From positions 1-46,166 of the forward strand of contig JAPTJF010000481.1 in assembly GCA_029339195.1 (NCBI GenBank): a stretch of 46,166 bases of DNA, in the 5' to 3' direction. Below are positions 1 through 11,800 of this stretch, in pieces. The stretch is from Micractinium sp. NFX-FRZ. Lineage: Eukaryota > Chlorophyta > Trebouxiophyceae > Chlorellales > Chlorellaceae. A program made the position numbers and the translations under genes. Every line of letters starts with the position of its first letter. Position 1 is the stretch's first letter. Under the pieces are notes generated by a model. The model had not been told where the DNA came from. It did no database searches and worked only from the letters and a program-made list of their open reading frames with translations.

Positions 1-138
1 GTGGGGAAATGGATTCTGCGCCTGCAGGAAACGTCGGGAACAATGTCGGGTTTTTGGGTCAGATCCACTAGTGCATGGGCGGCGCACTCGTCATACCACA
101 CATTTCACCGCTGGCACCCCTCCCTTGTCCCCCCGCAG

Positions 139-2452
139 TGATCGCCAACAAGGACAAGGGCTTCGGCATCCTGCTGGAAGCCGTGCTGGTAAGAGTTTGT
201 GCGGTGGATTGGCTGCCCGCTTGCCGCCACGGCCGTCAGGCGCAACCGCGTACGTGGGGTGCTGGCGCGTGCGAGCGTGGCCCCCACGCCTGGGGCGCAG
301 AGCCACACCCAGCCTTCCTCCAGTGTACCGTGCCCTCCCACCTACCCACTGATCACCCCCGCCCACTCAGTGGTGCATATCCACCCACCCATCTGTCTTT
401 CCCTTCCTGCACCCTTGCCCACCCATCCCCCGCCACCCTCTCCCATTATGTCGCCCATGCAGGCCGCCGACCCTGCCATCCTGAAGACCCTCTCCGACCC
501 CCACCTGCGCGCCACCGTGTTCGCCCCCAACGGTGAGTTGTTGTGTGCGTGTGTATGTGTGTTTTGGGGCGTGCATGGCTGCAGGGCTGCATGCCTGCTG
601 CATACGCCTCGCAAGACTCTGCCCTTCATGTCCTTGCCCCCCTCGCGCCCCTCTGCCCCCTGCAGATGACGCCTTTGTTGCCCTGCTGGGCGCCCTGAAG
701 GTCACCAAGGCGGCGCTGCTGGCCAACAAGGCCCTGCTGAACACCGTGCTCACGGTGAGGGCGCCGCGCCTGTTGCCCTCCTGCTTCTTTTGCTCGCGGC
801 CCTTGCCCCCCTGCTGGCTAACAGCTGAGCCTGCTGAACACAGTGCTGCTGGTGGGGCCACCCTTCTGTCTGTCTTCCCTGCTGTGTTGCTTCCTTCCCT
901 GATCTGGTGTACATATGCGGGCTGGCGTGGACCTGCAGAATGCGGGCTGCTTGTGACCCGGATGCCAGCTCAGCACCGCCGCGGCCAAGCGTGGTGTGGG
1001 CACAGGTGTGGGCGCCCTGCTGCCGCGCCGCATGCTTTGCTTCTTGGTCAATGTCGGCCGGGGCTGCTGGGCCTTGGCCGGTGCATGCCACACCCACCAG
1101 GCATCCCCTCACGTGTGTACGCGCCTCCCGCCCGCTCCTCACCAACCCGCTGACAACCCTGGCACCCGCTAACATCAACCTGCCGATGCTCATGCAGGTG
1201 TGGGTGTGGTGCCTCCTCTGCCCCGCTGGGTCCCCCTACTGACATGTCATGTTGTTATCTCTGAACTGACCCTCTCTCTCACTTCATGTCCCCCCTCCGT
1301 GCTGTGCTGTGCTGTGCTGTGCTGTGCAGTACCACGTCCTGGGCAAGCCCGTGCGTTCCAGCCAGATCCCACGCTTCCCCGGTGCCTCCGTCCAGGTAGG
1401 GGGCACGCCCTGCTGGCAGGCCGCCGCAGGCTGTGGCGCATGGTGCTTGCATGGACGCAGCATATGGGGACGTCTGGTTCAGGTTGTTAGCATGGCAGCA
1501 TTCAAGGCTGTGAATTGCGCTGCACCTGCAACCAGGGGGGGGGCGCTCTCCACCTGCCCATCCCTCACCTGTGGATTGATTATGCTGGCCGCTCCCTCCA
1601 TTCAACCCCCTGCCTACCTTGGCTCCGCTCTTTGCTCCCAGGGGAAGAACGGCAAGCTCTGACTGTGTGCCTGCTCCCCTCCCGCCCTCCCGCCCTCCCC
1701 TCCAGACCCTGCTCAAGGGCAAGAACGGCAAGCTGACCGTGCGCCGCGGCAGCAAGGGTGTCGTGCGCATCCACACCACCTCCGGCGGCCAGGCCAAGGT
1801 GAGTGCATTTAAAACCACCTTTTTTACTTTGTTGTTTTGGTTGTGCGTGGGTGTGGGGAGCAGCAAGGGCGCTGTGCGCATCCTCACTACCTACCGGCGG
1901 CCAGGCCATGGTGAGTGCAATGCGCCGATGTCATCGCTCTGTGTGCATGTGTGCGGTGTGTGGCTGTGCGTTGTGGGTGGGTGGTGGGGGGGGGGTTGGC
2001 AAGGGCACCCCCACCGGCCAGGCCCCGGTGTGCTACTTGGATTTGTAACATGTCGTTCTGCACGCTCAGCGTTCGCGGCAAGCATGATGCCCCCGCCCAC
2101 CACCTCCCAAACCTGCATCCGCTGCTCCCGAGTCTGCGCCTCCCAGGCAGCGCAGCAGGCCGCCATTGGCTGTCCCGCACTTCTTCTGTTCCTCCGGGGA
2201 CACCCGCCCCTGGCTTCCTGCCCTCTCCTGCTCCGGCCTGCAGGTCGTGGCTGCGGCAGCCGGTGGGCCGGCAGATATGCCGAGCCCCATTGAAGCACGC
2301 AGGGCCCCCAGGGCGCTTCACCATCAAGCCTTCTCACACGCTTTCTTGCATTGCTCCCCGCTTCTCCACCCCTGCAGGTGATCAGCGCAAACCTGAAGGC
2401 CGGCCGCTCCATCGTGCACGTCATCAACCGCGTGCTGGTGCCCAAGCTGTGA
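139..2452 (+). CDS. FAS1 (fasciclin) domain protein A, 5' truncated by the window edge
   Basis: This is the 3' part of a secreted FAS1-domain protein; such domains usually act in cell adhesion or matrix contact. Exons read: 139-188, 463-532, 666-754, 1330-1395, 1706-1798, 2378-2452 (148 codons, stop TGA). All joins use GT-AG and keep frame. The FAS1 H1 box is visible as TVFAPNDDAFVALLGAL, and the H2-like part starts at YHV in exon 1330-1395; the C-terminus is HVINRVLVPKL. By comparison with the downstream copy, two 5' exons carrying the signal peptide lie before base 1. Exon order and phases match gene B, so the pair arose by tandem duplication; exon 666-754 is nearly identical in both, while the exons at 1330 and 1706 have diverged. 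The last two introns carry partial copies of exon 1706-1798. Confidence 0.85.
830..862 (+). repeat. Partial copy of the exon 666-754 3' end inside the next intron
   Basis: The stretch CTGCTGAACACAGTGCTG followed by GTG resembles the 3' end of the upstream exon (CTGCTGAACACCGTGCTC then GTG). It lies about 80 bases downstream, in the intron. It is short, so this is one of the weaker examples of the junction-copy pattern. Confidence 0.4.
1638..1665 (+). repeat. Partial copy of exon 1706-1798 5' end with acceptor-like AG
   Basis: CCCAGGGGAAGAACGGCAAG plus a CTCTGAC tail resembles the start of the real exon (GGCAAGAACGGCAAGCTGACC). It sits about 70 bases upstream, in the intron, and keeps a CCCAG acceptor-like end. 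Confidence 0.6.
1855..1920 (+). repeat. Partial copy of exon 1706-1798 3' end including its GT donor
   Basis: About 60 bases repeat the end of exon 1706-1798 and its donor. Both copies read AGCAAGGGnGnnGTGCGCATCC, then a CGGCGGCCAGGCCA stretch, then a G-GTGAGTGCA donor. The copy has accumulated substitutions, so it is an old tandem duplication and not an assembly echo. A weaker third trace (ACCGGCCAGGCCCCGGTG) follows at about 2011-2030. Confidence 0.75.
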
Positions 2453-3502
2453 GCTGGCACGGCACGCTGAGCTGGCAAGCTGAACTGGCACGCTGAGCCT
2501 GCCAGCTGCGCTCACCTGCTCTGAGTGACCTCCCCTCATAGCTGCATGCTTCACGTCCCTACATAGTGTGCTGATTCCGCAGTGCAATCTTGGTGTCGTC
2601 GCCAGCGCCCGTGGCGCCCGTCTGGCACGCATGGGACCCCTGCCCCCTCTGGTACCCTCGATCCTCTGATTGCATGTCCCATCGTGTGATTCAGCGACAC
2701 TTGATAAGCTAGTACAAATGCAATCCTGCGCCCTTCTGCCGTAACCTTTACCCCATTTTTGCTTTAAAATGTAATCACCCTTTTCTCATGGCGGGTCACA
2801 GCCTGCCCGCCGCTGCCACTGGACGCACAGGCGCAACGGTACTGGTGCTGCCCAGTGTGCAAAGCAAGCGCACTGCCATAGGGTGCACTGCAGATGCATG
2901 CAGGCTGGGCCAGCCTGCACGAAGAGGCGGCTCGGTATCGTGCAGGCACAGTGCGCAGCGTGCCATGCCTGGCAGCGCCAAGGGGCCAGGGTGGTCCCTG
3001 TTTGCAAACAGCCCTGAGGGCCGTGAGCACCCTCTGGGCCTGTCCTGTCCACTGCCAGGCAGGGAAGGGGACACGGTGGGACCAATTTGAACAGTTTATC
3101 GTAACCGACAGACCCATCTCTTCCAGGTATCGCCACACAATGCAAACGGGGCAGTGCCGGCATGCGCACCGCTCCGTGAGCGGAAACGGACCGGGAGAGC
3201 GGCTGCCAGTGAGCATCCAGAGCAGCGCTTGGCCAGGGGCATGCGTGCCAGCTGCAATGCCTGGGTGTCGCACATATGCGGGCATGCAATCTTGTATGCC
3301 ATTTAAGTCCTGGCCAGCAGTCCTGAGCATTTAATGGCATGCAATTATTTACAGTACCCAAAAAGTGAGGCCTGGTGGGCGGGACGGCACCTGTACCTGC
3401 GGGTGCCAACCCTCACATATGCTAGGGCATCCCATGGGGCATCCCTATTCCACCACAATTCTGCCACTTTTCGACAATTTTGTTCACAAATACCCTGCAG
3501 CC
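2453..3502. other. Intergenic region between the two FAS1 genes
   Basis: It holds the 3' UTR of FAS1 gene A with the TGTAA signal at 2770-2774. The remaining ~730 bases contain overlapping open frames in several phases but no recognisable protein. The last ~100 bases are relatively AT-rich and should contain the promoter and 5' leader of gene B. Confidence 0.5.
2770..2774 (+). promoter_or_regulatory. TGTAA poly(A) signal candidate, FAS1 gene A
   Basis: TGTAA is the usual green-algal polyadenylation signal. It lies 318 bases after the stop codon in a locally AT-rich stretch. Confidence 0.5.
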
Positions 3503-5930
3503 ATGAACTGCAAGGCCATTGTCTGCGTGCTGCTGGCCCTCCTGGCCGTAGGTAAGTCCGGAGGTTGGTGAACCGCTCTGTTCGTGCGCACCGCACTTGC
3601 AGCGCTGTTTCCTGGTTGATCACGCTGCTAGTGCTGGAATGACGGGCGGCAGGGCCACAATGCGTGGTGCATGGCGGCAATTGCGCGACTAACCTTCTAC
3701 GGTATGCTTTCCCTGCAGCCTCCGCGCGCCGCCCGCCCCCGCGCCCCAAGAGCGTGGCGGATCTGGGTGAGAGGCCGGTGGGAGCGCTGCAAGCAGCCAG
3801 GCTGGCCACTACCGGTGCCCGCCCGCCCGCTGCCCGCCGCTCTGCTGGCACGAGTGCTGCGCTCACCCCGCCCAGCCCACCCCTCCCTTGCCCCCACGCA
3901 GTGATCGCCAACAAGAACAAGGGCTTTGGAATCCTGCTCGAGGCCGTGCTGGTGAGTGCGCTGTGTGGTGCAGTGCGTGCTTTGGCTGGCGGGCCACCCC
4001 AGGACCGCCTGGTTGGTGGTGGCATCGACCCGTGCGCACGCCAGCCCCACACCAATGGGGGGTGCTATGCATGAGGGGATGCTGCTTGGCACACCAGGGC
4101 GGCGTCTGATGTGTGCTGCACAACTACCAAACCGGACTGAACCAGTTGCCTGACCTGCAACCCCTCGACAGGCAAGCATTGAAACATGCCTCCTCCCCAT
4201 TCTACGCACACCCACCCCCGCGCACCCCGTCATCCACACACCTCCCCCTCCCAAACACACGCCCACCCGCCCACACACCTGCCTCCCACCCACGAACGCA
4301 GGCCGCCGATCCCGCCATCCTCAAGACCCTCCAGAACCGCAACCTGCGCGCCACCGTGTTTGCCCCCACCGGTGAGTCGCCGTGAATTGCACAGACTGAG
4401 CCCAGCAGTACCATTTCGTACCCCCGCCCCTGCCCCGGAACCGAGCGCTGTGCAGTGCGCGTTTGCCCTGCTGCGTGCCCTGCCGGCCACCCCACCGTTG
4501 CTCCCCTCCTTTGCCTAGCCCTCGCACAAGGGTTGCCCTGCTGGCTGCCTGGCTCACCTTCTGCCTGGCTCCCTGGCCCCTGTTGTGCTGCAGATGACGC
4601 CTTTGTTGCCCTGCTGGGCGCCCTGAACACCACCAAGGCGGCCCTGCTGGCCAACAAGGCCCTGCTGAACACCGTGCTGACGGTGAGGGCGCCGCGCCTG
4701 CTTCCCTCATGCTTCTCTTGCCCCCACATTACCGTTGGCCACCAGCTGTACATGCCCCTGCCCAACGCCGTGGTGGCGCGCGGTTTGAAGAGGCCAGCAG
4801 GTGTTGGAGACTGTGCAGCAAGCGCCGCATTATCCGCCCCGTCCTCCTCTCATGCACCGTCCAACGTCCAGTGACCATCTTGACACCCACTGACACGACC
4901 TGCTGCGCCTGCTGTGCAGTACCACGTCATCGGCTCCGCCATCCCCTCCAGCGCCATCAAGCGCTGGCCCGGCGTGGTGCGTGCCACCCGCCTGCCTGCC
5001 CGCCCTCCCGCGAGCGCCCCACAGCAAGCACCTGCTGCGGTGCTGCCTCACGCTGCTCTGTCGCTGCACTGTGTTCTTTGGCCCTCCTCCCTTGCTGCCC
5101 TGCTCTGCGCCTGCCGTGCCAGTGGCCTGAGGCCAGCTCACCAGCGGCAGCCCGGGGTGCAACACAACAGCCGTGCTGATGGGAACCCTGCACCTCAACC
5201 AGCTGCCCAGCCCATCACCCACTCCATCTGCCCCAGCCTTCAAAGCATGCCTCCCCCTGCATCGAGCTCCAGACACTCTCACCTCTGCGCTCCCATGCCC
5301 TGCCCTGCCCTGCTCACTGCTGATGGTACTGCAGACTGGCCAGACGCTGCTGGCGGGACCCACCGGCACCCTGCGTGCCTGGAAGGCGTTCAACCCCCCT
5401 GGCGTGGTGCGCCTGCGGACCACCTCCAACGGCCAGGCCGACGTGAGCTTCCCAGTAGCTTCCCAGCCTGTCTGCCTTGAGCTGGCCAAAGGCTGGGCTG
5501 CATGCTCAGCGACAGCTGGCGGTGGCTTGGGTGCAGGGCCTGGCTGCCTGGGGGTGCCTGCCGCCCCGCCCACCACCTCCCACCCTGCACCGCGCCAGTT
5601 GCAGCCCGCCTCAGTTGTCTGGCCGACACGCGCACACCTTTCCCGCCCGCCTTCTACCGCCTGCTCACTGCCCGCTTGCCCACCAAACCTACCCGCTCAC
5701 CAGCTCACTGACCCTCATAGCACTCAAAGGCTGCGCCTACAAGCACGTGTGCACAATATGCTTGTGAGTGTGTCGAAGGCGCACCAACCTTGCAGTGCAT
5801 GCACACTACCCACACCTCTCCACAAGGTGCGTTGTGGCCCACCCCCCTGCAGGTGATCCTCCCCGACATCCGCGCCGGCAAGCACGCCATCGTGCACGGC
5901 ATCAACGCAGTGCTGGTGCCCAAGCTGTGA
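3503..5930 (+). CDS. FAS1 (fasciclin) domain secreted protein B, complete
   Basis: Complete tandem paralogue of the upstream FAS1 gene, 182 aa. Exons: 3503-3551, 3719-3766, 3902-3951, 4302-4371, 4594-4682, 4920-4976, 5335-5442, 5853-5930. The first exon encodes a signal peptide (MNCKAIVCVLLALLAV, then ASA), followed by a short Arg/Pro-rich linker and one FAS1 domain (about residues 33-182). The H1 box reads TVFAPTDDAFVALLGAL and the H2-like segment begins at YHV; the C-terminus is HGINAVLVPKL. The start is the only ATG giving a signal peptide, and the CCATGAA context is reasonable. The predicted product is extracellular or periplasmic and adhesive or matrix-associated. No GPI or membrane signal is visible at the C-terminus. 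Splicing is GT-AG throughout and frame is kept. Confidence 0.9.
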
Positions 5931-5985
5931 GCTGGCAGGCTGGCAAGCTGAGCTGGCACTCTGAGCAGGCATGCTGAGCTGGCGC

Positions 5986-6030
5986 ATCGCCGCCAACGCC
6001 GTGCTGGTGCCCAAGCTCGGAGCTGGCCGA
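5986..6030 (+). repeat. Copy of the FAS1 gene B coding 3' end in its own 3' UTR
   Basis: The last coding segment around the stop (AACGCAGTGCTGGTGCCC then AAGCTGTGAGCTGGC) recurs about 85 bases downstream as AACGCCGTGCTGGTGCCC then AAGCTCGGAGCTGGC. In the copy the stop codon has become CGG. A run of CTGAGCTGGCA units separates the two. Confidence 0.75.
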
Positions 6031-7188
6031 GCTGACCTGGCCGTACTGATGTGTCGCCCAGGCTGCAACGCCCATCCGGGTCGTTGCTTTTCACGGCCCA
6101 CCCGGCTGGACCACGCTAATGCCAGCAAGCTGAGCAGCCACCGCCTTTGGTGGTCACAACTACGAGCCAGCGCCAAAAGTGGTTGTCACTCCTCTGTTCA
6201 TTCCTTCACACTTGGCCCGCCAGTGCCTCAGACCCCCCATGCGGTGTCGCCCCGATATTTCATTCCCCCCCCTCCGACATTTCATTCCTCTGGATCAGAA
6301 CCACTTGCCCCTGAAATACTTACGGACCACCCTCCCACTCCATTTTAGAGCTGCCCCACCACCCTTTCTGTTATTCACAAGTCTCTCCGGATGTGTGACC
6401 CAGTGTAATGGCTCCCCTCTTACCCACCTGAAGTGGAGCAGCACCTCAATTGAAAGCAGGGCGTCGCAGGCACAAGCATCCAGTGCGCGGTGCCCACAGG
6501 GAAGCTCAGCTGTGTGACAGGCTGTGTGTCCAGAAGCTTTGCCGTGGCATATTGCCAGGCGTGGGCGCGCTGGCCGGCAGGGGAGATGGGAGGGGCGGGC
6601 AGAGGCGGCAGTGGGACGGCACTGCCCTTGCCTTGCTCCCGCGGGTGGTGCCGCTTGCTCGCTTCTGCTGGTTGGTTTTTTTTTAGTTCCGGGCTGCGCC
6701 GCAGCCCTGCTCACCATTGCCCGCACCGGGCCCCCCAGGACCCACCCTTGCAGCCGCAGCGGCGGCTGCAGCACCCCATAAACCTCAGGACACGACCTGT
6801 CCTCCCGCCCAGCCTGTGTGCACGGCCACAGTGCATCCCACAGCCTCGTCACCGCTCCCTTTGCCGCTCTATGATCTTGGGACAATTCAAGTAGTCATGC
6901 CGGGCATGGCAACCTGGGAGGTGAGCGGCCCCGCCGCGCTATGCGCCGCCCGCTGGCGCCTCTTCCGCAGGCACTTTGGGTCGTTGCCTGTCTCTGCCGC
7001 CGCTTGGTGCTGCTTGTCGTCCCCGATTCACCACTGGTTTCATGCTCAGCACAGCGCGGAGCTTTCTGACAGCAGGAGCAGGTCTTTCGCCCTCCAAGCG
7101 ACCGCTAGGGCTCTCGCTGCGTGGACCTTCGCCGCCCTCAAGCGGCCCAGCGCAGATCAGGCAGCGCACAGGGGGCGCCAGAGTCAAG
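6031..7188. other. FAS1 gene B 3' UTR and TXNDC17-like upstream region
   Basis: It contains a TGTAA signal (6404-6408). No protein-coding gene is recognisable. From about 7042 an open frame runs without a stop into the TXNDC17-like ATG at 7189, so an N-terminal presequence starting MLSTARSFLTAG cannot be excluded. Confidence 0.45.
6404..6408 (+). promoter_or_regulatory. TGTAA poly(A) signal candidate, FAS1 gene B
   Basis: First TGTAA noticed after the stop at 5930, about 475 bases downstream. Confidence 0.4.
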
Positions 7189-8142
7189 ATGGCGGTGCAG
7201 GCGACGGGGATGGAGACGTTCGAGGCCAAGCTCACGGGGCTGCCTGAAAGTGGCGCCTACATCCTCTTCAAAGGTGAGGCGGCGAGGCGGAGGGCATCGA
7301 GGGTGTCGGGAAGGCTTGACCGCGTCCTGGGCACCTCCCGCCGCCACTCGCGACACTACGCACCTCGAGCGCTGCCGCCTGCGCTGCCCACCTCCTCCCC
7401 AGCCCTGTCGTCCTCCTCGTGTGCTGCTGCGCACAAAAGTTCCCATGCAAGTCTGACCCTTCGACCTCGTATTGCGCCTGCAGCCGACTGGTGCCCCGAC
7501 TGCGTGCGAAGCACGCAGGCGGTGCGCGATGCCGTGGCGGCGGCAGGCGGGCAGCTGCTGGAGGTGGACGTAGCAGCACAGCCCTTTGGTGGGTGCTGAG
7601 CCAATGGGCAGCAATCGTGGCACAGTCTATCTGGGGAGCCAGGCAGGCAGGCGGGGGGACGGGGAGCGGCGACATGCGCTGCAGTGCGGCACAGCAAGTA
7701 GCAGAGACGGAGGCTGGGAGGCCCACGGCACCGCAGCGGCAGCAACGGTCAACAGGCAGCTGCCACCTGCCCTTGTGCCGCTCCCACTCCCTGCGTCCCT
7801 GCAGCCTGGAAGACGCCCGCCCACCCGCTGCGCACCGATGCACGGTTCCAGCTGAGCGGCATCCCCACCCTGGTGCAGTGGAAGGACGGCGCTGTGGCAG
7901 CCAAGCTGGGTGGGTGGGGCGGGGTGGGTCAGGGTGGGGAGAGGTGCTGGGTGTGAGTCTATGGCAGGGCTGCCTGGTGCAGGGCTGGAAGACAGCAGTG
8001 CAACCGGGCGGCAACCATGCCGAGAATGCTTTCCTCTTCTTCGCTTGCCATGAACTCTGCAGGAGCGGAGCTGGAGCGGGCGCCCACGACGGCGGCGGCA
8101 GGGCAGGTGGCAGCTGCGTTCGTCAAGCGGACAGCGGCCTGA
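7189..8142 (+). CDS. TXNDC17: TXNDC17-type thioredoxin-like protein (WCPDC active site)
   Basis: Exons 7189-7273, 7484-7588, 7805-7909 and 8063-8142 join to 124 aa, close to the usual ~123 aa of this family. The active-site motif reads FKADWCPDC (Cys-Pro-Asp-Cys), diagnostic of TXNDC17/TRP14-like oxidoreductases. The cis-Pro loop follows as GIPTLVQWKDGAVAAKLG. Family members reduce small disulfide substrates in the cytosol. The start at ATG 7189 matches family length; an in-frame upstream ATG at 7042 would add a presequence-like 49 residues (MLSTARS...), so organelle targeting is possible but unproven. All introns are GT-AG. The gene is followed by a decayed histone H4 tail, and its exon 3 recurs next to the intact H4 gene at 17.1 kb. 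Confidence 0.88.
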
Positions 8143-8189
8143 GGGCTGCAGCACAGTGACACATTGGGGTGCATGCTGTGTGTGTTTGA

Positions 8190-8194
8190 TGTAA
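8190..8194 (+). promoter_or_regulatory. TGTAA poly(A) signal candidate, TXNDC17-like gene
   Basis: TGTAA 48 bases after the stop codon. Confidence 0.55.
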
Positions 8195-8289
8195 GCTGCT
8201 TCCGAATGCTGCCGTGCCCAAATGCAGACGCAGCAAAGGCACGGGGCACAGAGCTCAACAGTAGGTGGCGAGGTGATGAAAGTTTGCTC

Positions 8290-8445
8290 GTTCGAGGGGT
8301 TATCAACACGAGTGTTTTTGTGGTTGTGTTGTGTGTGTGTTTGTGTTTGGAGGGCTTGTGTCGGAGGATCCTGATGCAGCAAACCGCTTGTATGCCGAAG
8401 CCGTAACGCGTGTGGCCCTGGCGCCTGAGCGTGTAGACCATGCCC
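8290..8445 (-). pseudogene. Truncated histone H4 3' end with degraded stem-loop
   Basis: The minus strand at about 8388-8445 reads MVYTLRRQGHTRYGFG, matching the H4 C-terminus [16 protein letters not shown] of the intact gene at 17342-17653. The stop has become CAA and the frame runs on. Downstream (8290-8330) the minus strand holds an altered version of the histone 3' stem-loop (ACACTCGTGTTGATAACCCC against ACTGGTGTTATTCAACACC), no longer able to form the 6-bp stem. Similarity fades upstream of the VVYAL segment, so most of the gene is missing. Nothing else is recognisable in the ~450 bases up to the CE4 gene start. Confidence 0.8.
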
Positions 8446-8896
8446 AAGGCTCGTAGGGCGGGCGGGCGTCGCACTGTGGGTATCCACGCCGATGGCTGTG
8501 CCCCCCCGCCTTCATGGGCGCTTGTTGTTGGGTTTCCGGCTTGGGACATGGTGCAGCTTGAGTGCGCATTGAAGATGGGCAAGTGACTGCAAATGCGGGA
8601 AGCACAGCTGGAGCCAAGGGCATGACATGGCGGCATTGAAGCTTGACATCGGCAGGGCCTCGGCGGCCTTGCAGTGGCGTACGCAACTTTTGACGTCTTT
8701 TGGACCTTCTGCAGCCTGAGTTCGCGATTTTGCCTGCTCCTGCTCCGCCTGCTGTGCTGGGCGCAGCTGCAGCTGGGGCCAGTTTGCCAGCCTCCAAACC
8801 GTCCCGATCACTTGTTTGTGTTCCTTGAGACCTCAAAGGCACCAGCGAGGGGCTGGTCCGACCCCCGCAAGTTGGTTGCAGTTGGTTGAGCAGCAA

Positions 8897-11800
8897 ATGG
8901 CGCGCTCCGCGGGCCTCGTGGTGCTGCTGTTGGGCTTGGCTTGCACAGCAGACGGTGAGCGGTCGCCGGAGCGCGTGTGGATAACAGGGCGCTCGACAGC
9001 GGCGGGGGTACTACTGCCGCTAGGCCGCCCAGCTGCCCCAGCGGCGGCGCTCTGCCTGACCAGCCTCGCATTCTCTGCCTTCCATCCCCTGATTCAGCCG
9101 CACTGCCTTCCTGGTACGAATGTGACTGCTCCCAGCGTGACAACTGCGCCTGCCCCGGCACCGCCCCGCCGGGAGGGCTAGCGCCGGAGGACACTCCCCA
9201 GGTCTGCCCGCCCCCCTGCTGCACATGTGCTGCAAATCTCAGTTAACCTATGTCCAGGCTAATAACGCAGATGCATCACATGCTGCCAGGTGTGGCCTGC
9301 GGTGCCGCCTGCCTGCGCCAGAAACCTGCGCACACCGCTGCGTCCGACCGCTCCCACGCAGCTCCCTCCTGCCAGACACCACTGGCTCCTGTTTTGGCCT
9401 TTGTTGCTGACATGTCAAATCATTCTGCGCACCCACTGACCCACCACACCGGCCATACTGTTGTCATCTGATCACTGCAACCCGTAGTCTTGTGAGCCCA
9501 CCGAGGCTGCCCTCCTCCCGTCACTGCAGTTCATCCTCTTCATTCGCCCTGGCTGCCCTCCTCCTGCCATTGCAGCTCACATCCTCTTCACCCGCCCCGG
9601 CTGCCCTCCTCCTGCCACTGCAGTTCATTCTCTTCACCCATGACGACGCCATCCTGGATCTGACGGACCAATCCTTCCGGAGCGTGTGCGACGGCCGCAA
9701 GAACCCAGATGGCTGCCCGGCCCGGGCCACCATGTTCACGCAGGTTGGTGGGGTGGGGGCACCGGGGGCCAGCGCCCCAGCAGGAAGGTCACAAAGCGTG
9801 GGGCGGGTGAGTTGTCCTAGGGGTGATGGCAGGCAGGCCACGGAAGTTGGGGGAGGTGGTGTATGGCAGGCCGATCCTCGCTGCGTGTGCATGAGGCGTG
9901 TTGTCTTGCCCGTGGTGCCCGTGGTGCACACACCAGTCGATGCAACTGATTGTGTGTGGGTTGTGGGGTTGTGGGGGTATGAGATGCCATTGGCAGGGCC
10001 GGAAGCGGTTGCGCCGTGCTGGTGCCAACAGGAGCGCGCCGCTGTGTACCTGCGCCCAGCTGTCATCGCCGTGTGGGGGGGGGCCAAGTGGCAGAGGGTA
10101 TGGATGGCCTGGCGTGGCAGGCACCTGTGCAGCAGGGGCAGCGGCAGGCAGGCAGCAGAATGTCTGGCTGCAGAGCAGCTGGCACTGCATGCCTTTGTTC
10201 CACGCCGACACGCACTGCCACTGCCAGCATGCTCACGCTCTCACAACAAACAATCCCCATCCACCCTGCTAGCAACGTCACTCCAATCCTGCTGCTCATG
10301 CTGTGCACCCCCCACTGTGCAGGTCGCCAACACGGGTACGTGAGCTGCACGCATGGCAGCACGCTGGCAGCGGCCGACAGCTGCAGCCAGCGGCAGGCAT
10401 GAGTTCTTCAACAGCCAGCAGCAGGCATGAACGCCGGTGGTGAGACAGTGTTCAGCATTAGGCCATGGCAGCAGTAGGCCCAGCTGACTGCCCGGGCGGC
10501 ACCCGTCTGCCGCTCACATTAAACAGCGCTCTGCACACTTACCTCCCTCACCATGCCCCCTCCTCTCCCAACCCATAGACTGCCAGCTGGCCAAGAAAAT
10601 GTGGGAGGACGGGTATGAGTTTGCTACCCACACCACAAACGTGAGTCTACACAGCTCGTGGCCTGCCTGCCTGCCTGGCGGCCCGCGCTTTGCAGGCTAA
10701 GCTCGAGTTCGTGACAGCCCTGTGGGCTGGCTGCCTGGCATGCCAGTTCCTTGCAGACGACTAATTAGTGAGCATGGCCAGGTTACGCAACGACCGCGAT
10801 CCGCCTGGGTGCCGGCGACTTGTTGCTCTGTCCTCTGCCCTGCCTTGTGCGGACGTAGCCAGATGGCAGAGCAGGGGCAGCTTGGCAGGGAGATGCAGGC
10901 CTGGCGGGCGCTGCCGCCTGCCACAGCGCAGCTCACGTGCCCCCTGCCTGCCTGCCCCCTCGGCCTTGCGAGTGCAGCACGTGAAGATGCCGGCAGGCTA
11001 CTCCTACAATGACACGTGAGTGGCGGGTGGGGTTGGTGACGGTGGGTGTGGTGCCCGCAGGGTCCCAGGTGGAGTGCCTGCCCGCCTCCCTGCTCTGTGC
11101 TGGCCTGGTCACAGCACGGTGCCAGCGAATGGCACTCCCCTCAACTGTCCTGCAGCGCGGCCGAGGTGCTGCGGGCCAGGCGCCCCTGTTCTCAATGACA
11201 CGTGGCTTCCCAGTCCTGTCACGCACTTTCGCTTGCCCGTGCTTCCACCCCTTCCCACTGTCGCAGGATGGCCGAGATCCTGGGGGCCAAGCGGTTTCTG
11301 TCGGAGGAGTGCGGCATCCCAGCGGACGCGATCCGCGGCTTCCGCTCCCCCTACCTCGTCACCAACCCCGTGGTCCGGCAGGTGGGAGGGGCAGCCAGGC
11401 TGGCAATGCCGGCGTGGGCGGGTGTGGTGTGGTAGAGGAGGGGCGGAGCGAGGTGCGGGCGCGTGCTGCGGTGCGGCACCGCCAGGCTGTGGTGGGCCCA
11501 GTGGTGGTACACCGAGCTTAAGCCCACATGGGGCAGTGGCCCCATGCCCGCTAGCGCTCTGGCCTTGCAGTGTTCACGCCATTGCAGTGCACAGCTGATG
11601 GTGCCTGCCCTGTTGAGCGCTCTGCCTGACTTGCGCTGCACGCTCTCTCGAGTCCGGGTTGCAGCATCACACCAGTCCTCACAACCTGAAGGCTTACTAG
11701 TCGCGCGAACAAACTCCCATGCTTGCAAGTGTGCAGGTGCTGCACGAAAACGGGTTCCTGTACGACAGGTGAGGCCAGGTGGCTGCTGACGTGGCAAGGG

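Noticed and set aside
199..669. Long Pro/Ser/His-rich open frames across the FAS1 introns
   Set aside because: They cross clear GT-AG introns. The FAS1 reading frame explains the conserved parts, and the rest is GC-rich open frame by chance.
2764..3409. Overlapping open frames of 190-207 codons on the minus strand
   Set aside because: Open in several frames at once, rich in Cys/His/Arg, no recognisable domain and no splice context. Typical of GC-rich intergenic DNA.
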